From positions 124,001 through 188,000 of the forward strand of contig JARLJO010000047.1 in the NCBI GenBank assembly GCA_031291175.1: 64,000 nucleotides of DNA. The letters are read 5' to 3'. The notes below the pieces were generated by a model. That model was not told the DNA's origin and did not search any database. It saw nothing but the letters and a program-made list of their open reading frames with translations. This DNA is from Gammaproteobacteria bacterium. GTDB taxonomy: Bacteria; Pseudomonadota; Gammaproteobacteria; DSM-16500. This document shows positions 9,309-16,939 of the stretch, in pieces; within the stretch, counting starts at the first letter, position 1; the number at the start of each line of letters is the position of its first letter. The position numbers and the translations under genes are program-made.

Positions 9309-9914
9309 ATGATACGAACAGGCAACACAAAAATTCGCGCCCTGATTGAAGCCAAAAAACTGCTGCAAGAAGTGGGTTATAATGGTTTTAGCTTTCAGCA
9401 CATAGCGGACGCATTGCAAATAAAAAAATCCAGCATGTATGTTCACTTCAAATCGAAAGAAGACTTAGGAAAATGTCTTATTGAAGAACAACGTGCCTCC
9501 TTCACCGCATGGACAAAAACCATTGAAGTTTTTGCCCCCGATGCGCAAATTGGCGCTTTATTTGAAATCTATCAGCAGTTTTCTGCTGACACTAAAAAAT
9601 TATGCCCTTTATCAGCACTAGGCACCGATTTCAATTCTCTACCAAAGAGCATGCGACCTGCTTTAAGCAAACTCTACACCTTTTGCTTTGCATGGCTTGA
9701 AACAATCATTAAAAATGGCCAAGACCAACACCTTTTTAGAAAAGATAAAACCCCTGTTGAGCTTGCTAAATTAGTCTTTGCTGCTGGCCTTGGCGCCCAG
9801 CTTTGCGCACGTCTGTCTAATGATCCCCATCAAGTTCGAGGGATAAAACAACAAATTTTAAGTATTTTAAGTGTTAATCAAACAGTCAAAAAAACCGCGA
9901 GGAAAACAAAATGA
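9309..9914 (+). CDS. TetR/AcrR-family transcriptional regulator
   Basis: A 201-residue regulator. Residues ~8-55 form the helix-turn-helix: GYNGFSFQHIADALQIKKSS followed by MYVHFKSKEDL, the hallmark TetR recognition-helix segment. The ligand-binding C-terminal half resembles the YcdC/NemR-like branch with a central Cys in KKLCPLSALG. It overlaps the ketoacyl synthase by 4 bp (ATGA), so the two are translationally coupled. A near-perfect palindrome lies 40 bp upstream. The likely role is repression of its own operon, relieved by a fatty-acyl, aldehyde or electrophile ligand; ligand identity is unknown. Confidence 0.9.
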   Translation: MIRTGNTKIRALIEAKKLLQEVGYNGFSFQHIADALQIKKSSMYVHFKSKEDLGKCLIEEQRASFTAWTKTIEVFAPDAQIGALFEIYQQFSADTKKLCPLSALGTDFNSLPKSMRPALSKLYTFCFAWLETIIKNGQDQHLFRKDKTPVELAKLVFAAGLGAQLCARLSNDPHQVRGIKQQILSILSVNQTVKKTARKTK

Positions 9915-11158
9915 ATCACCTTAAAAAACGTGTTGTGATAACCGGCATAGGAGCTGTCACCCCCATTGGGATTACCCTGGATGAAATTGAAAAATCACTC
10001 AGAGAATCCACCAGTGGCATACGGCTCATTACTCGATTTGACACCGAAAAACTGCCGGTACAATTTGCTGGAGAAGCCGCGCAGTTTCATGCGGAAGATT
10101 TTTTGGACGCCAAAGAAATTCGCAGAAATGATCGATTCATTCAAATGTGTCTCGCGGCAACAGACATGGCAGTCAAAGATTCCGGTATTCCACTCGCGCG
10201 CCTACATCATGCGGGCGTAGCCATTGGCGTGGGCCTGGGCGGCCTCTATACCATCGAAGAAACGGCTGTCGATTTTGAACATGGGGGAGCTAAACGCGTT
10301 AGCCCTTTTTTGATTCCCTCTATTTTGGCCAATTTAGCCAGCGGACAAGTGAGCATTCGTTATCGAGCAACGGGGCCGAACTACGCCATTTCATCCGCAT
10401 GCGCTAGCGGATCACAAGCCATTGGACAAGCCTACCGTGAAATTCAATCTGGACGTTCTGATGTGTGGATTGCAGGTGGCGCTGAAGCCCCCATCACTCC
10501 GCTTAGCATTGCGGGTTTTTCTTCAGCTCGCGCGCTTTCACGTCGCAATGAACAACCGCTTTATGCCTCGAGACCTTTTGACCAGGAGCGGGATGGCTTT
10601 GTACTCGGTGAGGGAGCAGCTACTTTTATTATTGAATCGCTGGATTCCGCCATCGAACGCAATGCCAAGATCTATGCCGAAATCATAGGCTTTGGTATCG
10701 CATCGGATGGCTATCATGTGACAGAACCTGAACCTAACGGTGAAGGAGCTTATCTTGCCATGCAAGAAGCCTTGAAAGATGCAGCAATTTCTGTGAGCAA
10801 AATTGATTACGTGAATGCCCATGCCACCAGCACAATGCTAGGAGACAAAGTAGAAGCCATTGCAATGGAGCGGATTTTTCAAACGCAAATGTCATCCACC
10901 TTTGTCTCAAGCACAAAGAGCCTCACTGGTCATGCTTGCGGTGCAGCGGGCGCTATTGAAACCGTATTTTGCTCGTTGATGTTAACCAAAAACTTTTTGG
11001 CTCCGGCATTTAATCTTGACAACATCTCGCCTGAGTTTCACTTCAAATCGCCAAGCGAAAAAGAATTAACGTTTCAATCTAATATTGTCATGAACAATAG
11101 CTTTGGGTTTGGGGGGATTAACACATCCATGCTATTAAAACGCATGAACCCTGCTTAA
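9911..11158 (+). CDS. Beta-ketoacyl-ACP synthase II-type (FabF-like) enzyme
   Basis: A 415-residue condensing enzyme. The Cys-His-His triad is complete: Cys164 in SSACASGSQA, His304 in VNAHATST, His341 in SLTGHACGAAG. The FGFGGIN loop near the C-terminus is also present. It would extend acyl chains with malonyl-ACP in the cytoplasm. It is not in a fab cluster (no acpP, fabD or fabG nearby) but follows a TetR gene with a 4-bp overlap, so it is more likely a second, regulated copy used for a special fatty acid, lipid or polyketide-like product than the housekeeping FabF. The ATG at 9911 is used for the coupled start. Confidence 0.92.
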   Translation: MNHLKKRVVITGIGAVTPIGITLDEIEKSLRESTSGIRLITRFDTEKLPVQFAGEAAQFHAEDFLDAKEIRRNDRFIQMCLAATDMAVKDSGIPLARLHHAGVAIGVGLGGLYTIEETAVDFEHGGAKRVSPFLIPSILANLASGQVSIRYRATGPNYAISSACASGSQAIGQAYREIQSGRSDVWIAGGAEAPITPLSIAGFSSARALSRRNEQPLYASRPFDQERDGFVLGEGAATFIIESLDSAIERNAKIYAEIIGFGIASDGYHVTEPEPNGEGAYLAMQEALKDAAISVSKIDYVNAHATSTMLGDKVEAIAMERIFQTQMSSTFVSSTKSLTGHACGAAGAIETVFCSLMLTKNFLAPAFNLDNISPEFHFKSPSEKELTFQSNIVMNNSFGFGGINTSMLLKRMNPA

Positions 11159-11188
11159 GAACTACCATTTCATATCCACGAAAGAAAT

Positions 11189-11222
11189 GTTGGGTTTCGC
11201 GAAAAACGCTCAACCCAACCTA
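11189..11222. repeat. 34-nt GTTGGG(C/T)TTCGC-family REP
   Basis: GTTGGGTTTCGCG...AACCCAACCTA, with 8-bp complementary ends. Same family and orientation as the right arm at 61619-61652, and inverse to 28498-28526 and 54007-54038. It sits just after the ketoacyl synthase gene and could form a transcript-end hairpin, but there is no T-tract. Confidence 0.75.
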
Positions 11223-11708
11223 CACATCGGTATTGCATGAACGTTATATTTTATAAAAATCCCCCTCAATCCCCCTTTCAAAGGGGGAAGTGCCTACGAT
11301 CTGCATTAGTGAAAGCTTCTCACAGTCAACTCCAGAGTATCTACTTTGATATCAGCGTAGTTTTTGGAATGGATTCCCCGCCTTCGCGGGGATGACAGGA
11401 ATTCGCACAGACTCACCTGATAGTAGTGCGCCTGGGGGGCGGGAACGATAAGACCATTTCTCGATTTACTTAACAAAGCCCCAAGGGAAGAAGCTGCTGC
11501 GTAAATAGGAAACAAAAATGCGATTTTAGCTTATTTTAAAAATAGCATGTATTGCAGAGAAACTAACAAATCGCAAGAGAAGCCACCCCACCAACCCATC
11601 ATACAATTGCTAAATCACTAGGCTTAATGAAACAAGATGCGCAAGGCTTGCCATCTACAAAATCCGAAACTCAAAAAACAGAAGCCGTATTGTCGCTTAC
11701 TCGTTATC

Positions 11709-11736
11709 TTGCTTGTTATCAACTTGCTACTATATT
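11709..11736 (+). promoter_or_regulatory. Possible sigma-70 promoter for the glycoside-hydrolase-like gene
   Basis: TTGCTT, a 16-bp spacer and TATATT lie 43 bp before the start codon at 11779. The hexamers match the consensus reasonably, but in AT-rich DNA such matches are common. Confidence 0.3.
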
Positions 11737-11778
11737 AATCTAGAAAGACTAGTACAAAACTAAAAAAAGGATAATGGC

Positions 11779-12816
11779 ATGTGGCAACCACGGTCTAAAC
11801 TTATCTTAACCGCATTAGTATCCTGCAGCCTGATCTCAACTGCCCACGCCTGGGACAAGGGGATTTACCTCACCCAATACATGCTAGAGTCGCCTGACAA
11901 GCTAAACTACCTGATAAAGCAAGCCAAAGAGACCGGCATTAACACCTTCATCATCGATCATGAATACCATAGTTCACATTACGCTCCAGCGATTGCCAAA
12001 GTGAAAGACGCTGGCATTAAAGATGTGGCTCGTATTGTGGTGTTTTCTGACGGCGGCAATGCAGAGCAAATTCACTCTAAAGCCTATTGGGAGAAAAAAT
12101 ACGTCTACGTTGATGAAGCAATCAAAGCTGGTGCCAATGCAGTGCAACTTGACTACATTCGCTATAGCTCTAAATCACCGGCCAACCCACAACATGCCAA
12201 AGACGTTTATGACATCATCAAATGGTTTAAAACAAAAATCAGCGCCGAACATGTTCCTATGGAAATTGATATATTTGGCGAAGTCAGTTATTACCCTTCC
12301 ATGCACATCGGTCAAAATATTCAAATGTTCGCAGATAGCGTGGATGGTGTGAACCCTATGGTTTACCCTTCGCATTTTTGGCCTTATCAAAAATACTCTG
12401 CCGTGCCTTACCAAACCATCAATCATTCCCTGGATGCACTGGTAGGACAATTCAATAACAAAGCGCCTTTTAAAGTGCATGCTTTCATTGAAGCTGCCAA
12501 CTATCATTACATCAAAAAGACCTCAAATGCGCAAAAGCAACAATATCTCTTGCAAGAAATTCGCGCCGTCGAAGATGCGAAAGACGTTTCTGGCTGGTAT
12601 GTTTGGAGCGCCAACAATGTCTATGATAATTTGTTTGAAGTCCTAAAGAATAATAAAACCAGACCAGCCGACTTTGCCTCCAAAGAGCCAGGAGATAAAG
12701 CGGCAACACCACCAACTGCCGCACCAGCAAAAACAGCAGCAGCACCCGCAGCCACGCCAGCCAAAACAGAGGCAGAAGCTAAAGCACCAGAACCCGAAAC
12801 AAAAAGTAAAACGTAA
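11779..12816 (+). CDS. Exported putative glycoside hydrolase (DUF4015-like)
   Basis: A 345-residue exported protein. A signal peptide ends about residue 24 (LISTAHA|WDKG). Residues 25-300 resemble the TIM-barrel putative glycoside hydrolases of the DUF4015 group: KGIYLTQYML at the first strand, NTFIIDHEY, AVQLDYIRYSS, GVNPMVYPSHFWP and GWYVWSANNVYDN. The LDYIRY and DIFGE segments hold candidate catalytic acids. The last ~45 residues are a low-complexity Ala/Pro/Lys/Glu tail, perhaps a flexible wall-associated linker. The substrate is unknown; cell-wall or capsule polysaccharide is a guess. An AAAAAAGGA ribosome-binding site precedes the ATG. Convergent with the pilin-like gene. Confidence 0.8.
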   Translation: MWQPRSKLILTALVSCSLISTAHAWDKGIYLTQYMLESPDKLNYLIKQAKETGINTFIIDHEYHSSHYAPAIAKVKDAGIKDVARIVVFSDGGNAEQIHSKAYWEKKYVYVDEAIKAGANAVQLDYIRYSSKSPANPQHAKDVYDIIKWFKTKISAEHVPMEIDIFGEVSYYPSMHIGQNIQMFADSVDGVNPMVYPSHFWPYQKYSAVPYQTINHSLDALVGQFNNKAPFKVHAFIEAANYHYIKKTSNAQKQQYLLQEIRAVEDAKDVSGWYVWSANNVYDNLFEVLKNNKTRPADFASKEPGDKAATPPTAAPAKTAAAPAATPAKTEAEAKAPEPETKSKT

Positions 12817-12840
12817 AGTAAGAGCGACGTTATTTGCCAA

Positions 12841-12862
12841 CCCACCCAAGAAAATGGGTGGG
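12841..12862. terminator. Hairpin between convergent genes
   Basis: CCCACCCA-AGAAAA-TGGGTGGG makes an 8-bp stem between two convergent genes (stops at 12816 and 12874). It lacks a T-tract on either side, so intrinsic termination is uncertain. Confidence 0.35.
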
Positions 12863-12873
12863 AAAAATAGAGA

Positions 12874-13989
12874 CTAGAAATCTCGCCAAGTGCCCGGCAC
12901 TCTGGCATAAGCACCAGCACCGCTCGCACCGACAATACGCGGGAATTTGTTGTATACCATTTGAAATCCATTAGAAATATTCATCGTGCTGCCTGAGGCA
13001 ATGCCTCCATAAATTTTTGCACCACCCGCCAGACTAAAACCATTCGATGGCCCTGAGGCATAGACAAATCCATATATAATAGCGCCATTGGCTATGCTTA
13101 AATCCCCCATCACTATCAGTGTCACAGGATTCGCTGACGATCCAATCGTCACCCCTTGCCCAATCGTGACCGTAGAACCATTACTCTGATCTATCCATAT
13201 GTTTTTTCCCGTCACGCCACTCAATTTTTGTGAATAATCTGCTGCCAGGTTGCTGTAGTATAAACCGGATGATTGCACCGCACTTTTTTCTGCTGTTTCA
13301 GACACACCAAAAAGTGCTTGAAAATAGGCACTTTCTGATAAGCCTTGATACGCAGCCACATTCTGCTGAACATCCGAACCAAAATGGCCTTGATAAGAAC
13401 TGACACCAGAGGCGGTAAACGTTTGTGCGCCATTATTAATGGTGACAGTTCCTCCCGTGCTGATGTTTGAACCCGTCACAGTGTTATTCAACAATGTCGC
13501 GCCACCCACAAAAGAGATATTCCCTAAAGAAGAAACTGTCGACATAATGATATTAGGCTGTTGAGCGACTTGCTGTTGCACTATCTTAGTCGAACTGGAA
13601 TCCACACTTTTTCCAGTGACCGTAATCAAGATCAAAGCATAATTATTCGCAATGGGATTGGTGTACACTACGGAAAATTTGCTGTTATTGGATAATGACA
13701 CATTGGTAAGCGCACTGTTACTGGCGCCATAGGAAATAAAACCACCCGAGGGACTGGCCAGGATAGTCGTTGCATTCTGGTTCAGATAAGCAATAGCAAA
13801 TTCAAGCCCTGCCTCCGCCGCCTCAAAACTTTGATTATGATTATTTTGACTCGAAACGGATTTTTGTTGGAGCATGCTATGCTGACCGGCGTACAGCACG
13901 ATTAACGTAGCTGATACCATCAAAATTGCGGCAATTAATAATGTCGCGGCGCCTTTTTCTTTTATCATTCTTGATGATCCATAATCCAT
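12874..13989 (-). CDS. PilX-like minor pilin / pilus assembly protein
   Basis: A 371-residue protein. The N-terminus (from Met8: MIKEKGAATLLIAAILMVSA) is a PilX_N-type segment, a short basic leader then a hydrophobic helix. It is followed by HSMLQQK and NQSFEAAEAGLEFA, the conserved stretch of PilX-like type IV pilus minor proteins. The rest is rich in Gly, Ser, Asn and Thr with short repeated beta-strand motifs (VTIGQGVTIG, LSIANGAIIYG, FSLAGGAKIYGG), suggesting a beta-helix. No prepilin peptidase or other pil genes are nearby. The start may be Met1 or Met8. Likely envelope-associated; a role in a type IV pilus or pseudopilus is inference. Confidence 0.75.
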   Translation of the reverse strand: MDYGSSRMIKEKGAATLLIAAILMVSATLIVLYAGQHSMLQQKSVSSQNNHNQSFEAAEAGLEFAIAYLNQNATTILASPSGGFISYGASNSALTNVSLSNNSKFSVVYTNPIANNYALILITVTGKSVDSSSTKIVQQQVAQQPNIIMSTVSSLGNISFVGGATLLNNTVTGSNISTGGTVTINNGAQTFTASGVSSYQGHFGSDVQQNVAAYQGLSESAYFQALFGVSETAEKSAVQSSGLYYSNLAADYSQKLSGVTGKNIWIDQSNGSTVTIGQGVTIGSSANPVTLIVMGDLSIANGAIIYGFVYASGPSNGFSLAGGAKIYGGIASGSTMNISNGFQMVYNKFPRIVGASGAGAYARVPGTWRDF

Positions 13990-14117
13990 TCAGTAAAAGA
14001 TATCTTACATGAGATTCGGCCAATTTGCGCTGGTATTAAATAGCGTAGAAAAGCTAATATAAATAGCTAAATGTTGACTCTATTTTCACGGATAAACAGT
14101 AAACCAAAAGGACGTTT

Positions 14118-15308
14118 ATGAAAAAAATTATCTACAGCTTATTATTGATTTGTCTATCGAATGCCTACGCAAAAAGCGCACCGATAAACTGCGAAACTCC
14201 CGCCTCAATAGCCTGTGTATATGGTCTGACATCTTCTGTGCCTGGCTGCCCAACTAATGCCACCACAGCCAATCCTCAAGGTGGCTGGGGCGCCATTGCT
14301 GTTGTAGAAGCGCTCGATAATGCGCATGCGCAGAGTGATCTCAATACTTTTTCAACTCAATTTGGACTGCCGGCAACTTCGATTACGGTAGTCTATACAC
14401 CACCTGCTCCTTCTACTTTTCCGCTAACAACCGGCTGCGCTAATTTACTCCCCGCAAGCCTTACGCCACCCAAAAACTGCGAAACGGATGTCACAGCAGG
14501 CAATGACCCCTGTGATGAACACGTAGCCGATATTGAATGGGCACATGCGATGGCGCCTGCGGCAAAAATTATCATGGTGGAAGCACCCAGTGACAACCTC
14601 TGGGATAAAATGTACGCCGTTTGCTACGCCACTCAATATGTGAAAAATCAAGCTGGCGGTGGCGGTGTTTCAATGAGCTGGAGCGTCAGTGAATTTGCTA
14701 CTGAAACGGGTTTTGATCGATATTTTCAAACAACGCCAAATATCGTTTATGTAGCAAGCAGTGGCGATAAATCCGCACCGGCCAATTACCCTAGTAGCTC
14801 ACCTTATGTGATCTCAGCAGGGGGAACCAGCCTGATACGTAATGCCCAAGGAAACTTCACGGGTGAAACAGCGTGGAGCAGTAATCCTAATGTCGCCGCA
14901 GGATCTAAAAACGGTGGTAGCGGTGGACCTAGCCTGTATGAACCACGACCCAGTTATCAAAATTCTGTTGCAAAAATAGTGGGAAATGCACGCGGCACGC
15001 CGGATATCGCCTTTAACTCAGATCCCAGCACAGGCGTATGCGTTTATTCCTCACTGCACCAGCCTGCTGGATGGTTCACGGATGGCGGCACTAGCATTGC
15101 CGCACCGGCTTTGTCAGGTATTATTAATTCGGCAAACCACAGAGCTAGCTCCAGTTTTGATGAGCTTACCTACATTTATGGTAATGCCATAAAGAATTAC
15201 CATAGTTATTGGCATGATATCGTGCAAGGCTATAATGGCTATCCTGCTTTAGTGGGTTATGACTTCACGACCGGTCTTGGCAGTCCGCAAGGTTATGTCG
15301 GAAAATAA
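14118..15308 (+). CDS. Secreted S53-family serine-carboxyl peptidase (sedolisin)
   Basis: A 396-residue exported protease with a signal peptide cleaved near residue 18 (SNAYA|KS). All sedolisin catalytic positions are recognisable: Glu134 and Asp138 in CDEHVADIEWAHAMAP, Asp217 in ASSGDKSAP, and Ser326 in DGGTSIAAP. The C-terminal calcium-site segment DIVQGYNG...GYDFTTGLGSPQG is present. Typical sedolisins carry a ~170-200 residue prodomain; here only ~35 residues precede the catalytic domain, so a propeptide is reduced or absent. Nine or more cysteines suggest disulfides and an extracytoplasmic location. A strong AAAGGA site precedes ATG 14118. Acid-active proteolysis in a host vacuole would fit the family, but is inference. 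Confidence 0.88.
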   Translation: MKKIIYSLLLICLSNAYAKSAPINCETPASIACVYGLTSSVPGCPTNATTANPQGGWGAIAVVEALDNAHAQSDLNTFSTQFGLPATSITVVYTPPAPSTFPLTTGCANLLPASLTPPKNCETDVTAGNDPCDEHVADIEWAHAMAPAAKIIMVEAPSDNLWDKMYAVCYATQYVKNQAGGGGVSMSWSVSEFATETGFDRYFQTTPNIVYVASSGDKSAPANYPSSSPYVISAGGTSLIRNAQGNFTGETAWSSNPNVAAGSKNGGSGGPSLYEPRPSYQNSVAKIVGNARGTPDIAFNSDPSTGVCVYSSLHQPAGWFTDGGTSIAAPALSGIINSANHRASSSFDELTYIYGNAIKNYHSYWHDIVQGYNGYPALVGYDFTTGLGSPQGYVGK

Positions 15309-15318
15309 ACCGAGCAAG

Positions 15319-15344
15319 TTGGGTTTGGCATTTGCCAAACCCAA
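15319..15344. terminator. 12-bp hairpin between convergent genes
   Basis: TTGGGTTTGGCA and its exact complement are separated by TT, between the peptidase stop (15308) and the fusion gene's stop (15351). The long perfect stem suits a bidirectional terminator although no T-tract follows. Confidence 0.5.
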
Positions 15345-15350
15345 TCCACA

Positions 15351-16655
15351 TTAACGCCGCATTTTTTGTGAAGAAGATGGAACAAGCGATAACCCTTTCA
15401 AACCAGCTTGAACTGAATCCGTCAGAATAACCGCACGCGAGATTTTATCACCCAAATCAGCATGTGGATCTTTTGCATCTTTCACCTTACCCGCTTTATG
15501 CAGACAAGCGCCGACGGTGGTTTTATCAAAGCCTAAGCTTTTCGCCTCTTCAACATATTGCGCTGGAAATTCTACTTTGATGGATTCTTCCGTTTTTTCG
15601 TCACCGGCTTTCGTTTTGATTTTAATGATGGCTTTATCAAAAAATCTTTGGGCTTCTTCAAACAAACCGTTTTCAATGGCAATGTACATATCCGCGTTGG
15701 GGATTAAACTTTCTGCATGTGACAAACGATTAGCAGCACCTCTAGCTGTTTCATCGTTAAATGGCTGCTCTCCCACACCAGAAACAGTCGTGACCCCTAT
15801 TATTTCAAATATCACATTTTGATTTTGATAAAAGTCGGCTACCGCCTTCTTAACGGCATCGAGTTTAATAACGCTCTCTGATGCCACTACAATTTTTAGT
15901 TTTGCTTCAACTACAGGCGACGAGAAAAAACGGGCACCATCTTGCTTTGAAAAAAGTGGCAAATGTGCAAAACGATGAATACTTAATGATGTATTAGCAC
16001 CTACATTCAATGTTGATATATCCCGACCTTCGTTAAATAACATCGTGGCTTCAACAATATTGTTTGCGCTGACGCCGGCCTTGATTAATAAATCATACGT
16101 TGCGCGGACTGTACCACCGCTCGTACAAACGCTGTCTAGAATAAAAATGCTTTTACCTTTTAGTTCAGCAATCTTATTTTCGCCTAAATACAATTTCTTT
16201 TTCTCTAAAGCCGTAACGGTATCGTATTCAACACAAATTGGGTTTTTATCATTTATCTGTCTGGTTTTGTAGAGTGTGATACCTTGAATTTTATAGGTAT
16301 GACGCAACACATGCGCCAATGCCAGTGTGCTCGCCTCGGGCGTCACAAAATAAGGATTGAGGACACCCGATGCTTTTATTCTCTCAGCAATTAATCTCGC
16401 CCCTTCTTCCACTAATTCAGGATGATCATTTAATTTAAAATAGAAAAAATAACCAGAATGATCGGGCATTCTGCATAAAGGCACAGCAACGCTAACATGC
16501 CCCAATTGCAAGGTGTGTTTTTCTTCTGATGTGACCGACGCTGGCTTAAAAAAATGACTCAAAGAGACGATTTTTTCAATAGGCGAATCATTTTTAGGAG
16601 CACCACTCTCTTTCTGAAACGTGGCAATATTAGTGCTGGATGCTGAAGTAAACAT
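15351..16655 (-). CDS. Phosphoribosyltransferase - ITPase/XTPase (YjjX-like) fusion
   Basis: A 434-residue two-domain enzyme. Residues ~40-235 are a type I phosphoribosyltransferase with the PRPP loop FILDSVCTSGGTV (171-183) and a flexible-loop region before it. Residues ~253-425 match the non-canonical purine NTP phosphatase family DUF84/YjjX: KIVVASESVIKLDAVKKA, GVGEQPFNDETARGAANR and ADMYIAIENGLFE. YjjX-type enzymes remove inosine and xanthosine triphosphates; the partner domain would make or salvage a purine nucleotide from base and PRPP. One polypeptide would thus couple purine salvage with nucleotide-pool cleaning. In the PRPP motif Ser and Cys follow the first acidic residue where the consensus has a second acidic residue (D-S rather than D-D/E), so activity of that half needs proof. 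A 17-bp palindrome lies 58 bp upstream. Confidence 0.85.
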   Translation of the reverse strand: MFTSASSTNIATFQKESGAPKNDSPIEKIVSLSHFFKPASVTSEEKHTLQLGHVSVAVPLCRMPDHSGYFFYFKLNDHPELVEEGARLIAERIKASGVLNPYFVTPEASTLALAHVLRHTYKIQGITLYKTRQINDKNPICVEYDTVTALEKKKLYLGENKIAELKGKSIFILDSVCTSGGTVRATYDLLIKAGVSANNIVEATMLFNEGRDISTLNVGANTSLSIHRFAHLPLFSKQDGARFFSSPVVEAKLKIVVASESVIKLDAVKKAVADFYQNQNVIFEIIGVTTVSGVGEQPFNDETARGAANRLSHAESLIPNADMYIAIENGLFEEAQRFFDKAIIKIKTKAGDEKTEESIKVEFPAQYVEEAKSLGFDKTTVGACLHKAGKVKDAKDPHADLGDKISRAVILTDSVQAGLKGLSLVPSSSQKMRR

Positions 16656-16712
16656 GGCTGAATCTCACATTGATTTTAATAAGCCATGGTAGACTTACCG
16701 GCTTTAAAATAA

Positions 16713-16747
16713 TGTCCGGATTATTCCTGTCAGGAATAATCCGGACA
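16713..16747. promoter_or_regulatory. Perfect 17-bp palindrome with 1-nt loop
   Basis: TGTCCGGATTATTCCTG and its exact complement are separated by a single T, between divergent genes (starts at 16655 and 16940). It could be a regulator-binding dyad serving both, a cruciform, or a remnant of a mobile palindrome. No second copy was noticed in the window. Confidence 0.55.
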
Positions 16748-16939
16748 ATGCGCTGATCCATTGCCAAAACCGGCGACCATTAAGTGCTCCAAAATGATAA
16801 TCTTATTGTAATTTTGACCAGAAGAAAGGCTGATCTCCTCACTGACTGCTTTTCCCTGTATCGAATAAAATTTAACGCTATTGAAAAAACCTTTGAAAGT
16901 GATAAAGTCGATGAAATCTTTAAAGGAGATACTAAGAGC

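Larger units (their letters stand above)
11159..11778. other. Repeat-rich intergenic region
   Basis: It contains a 34-nt REP (11189-11222), a CCCCCTTTCAAAGGGGG hairpin (~11270-11288) and a CCCCGC-CTTC-GCGGGG hairpin (11376-11391) that belongs to the dispersed repeat also seen near 1200. From 11567 to 11743 a stop-free stretch reads like coding sequence, without a good start. A possible promoter for the next gene is TTGCTT (11709-11714), a 16-bp spacer, then TATATT (11731-11736). Confidence 0.5.

Noticed and set aside
12621-12971. Frames antisense to the Ala/Pro tail of the glycoside hydrolase-like gene
   Set aside because: Low-complexity shadows (Gly/Cys/Ala runs) of the GCA/CCA-rich tail.
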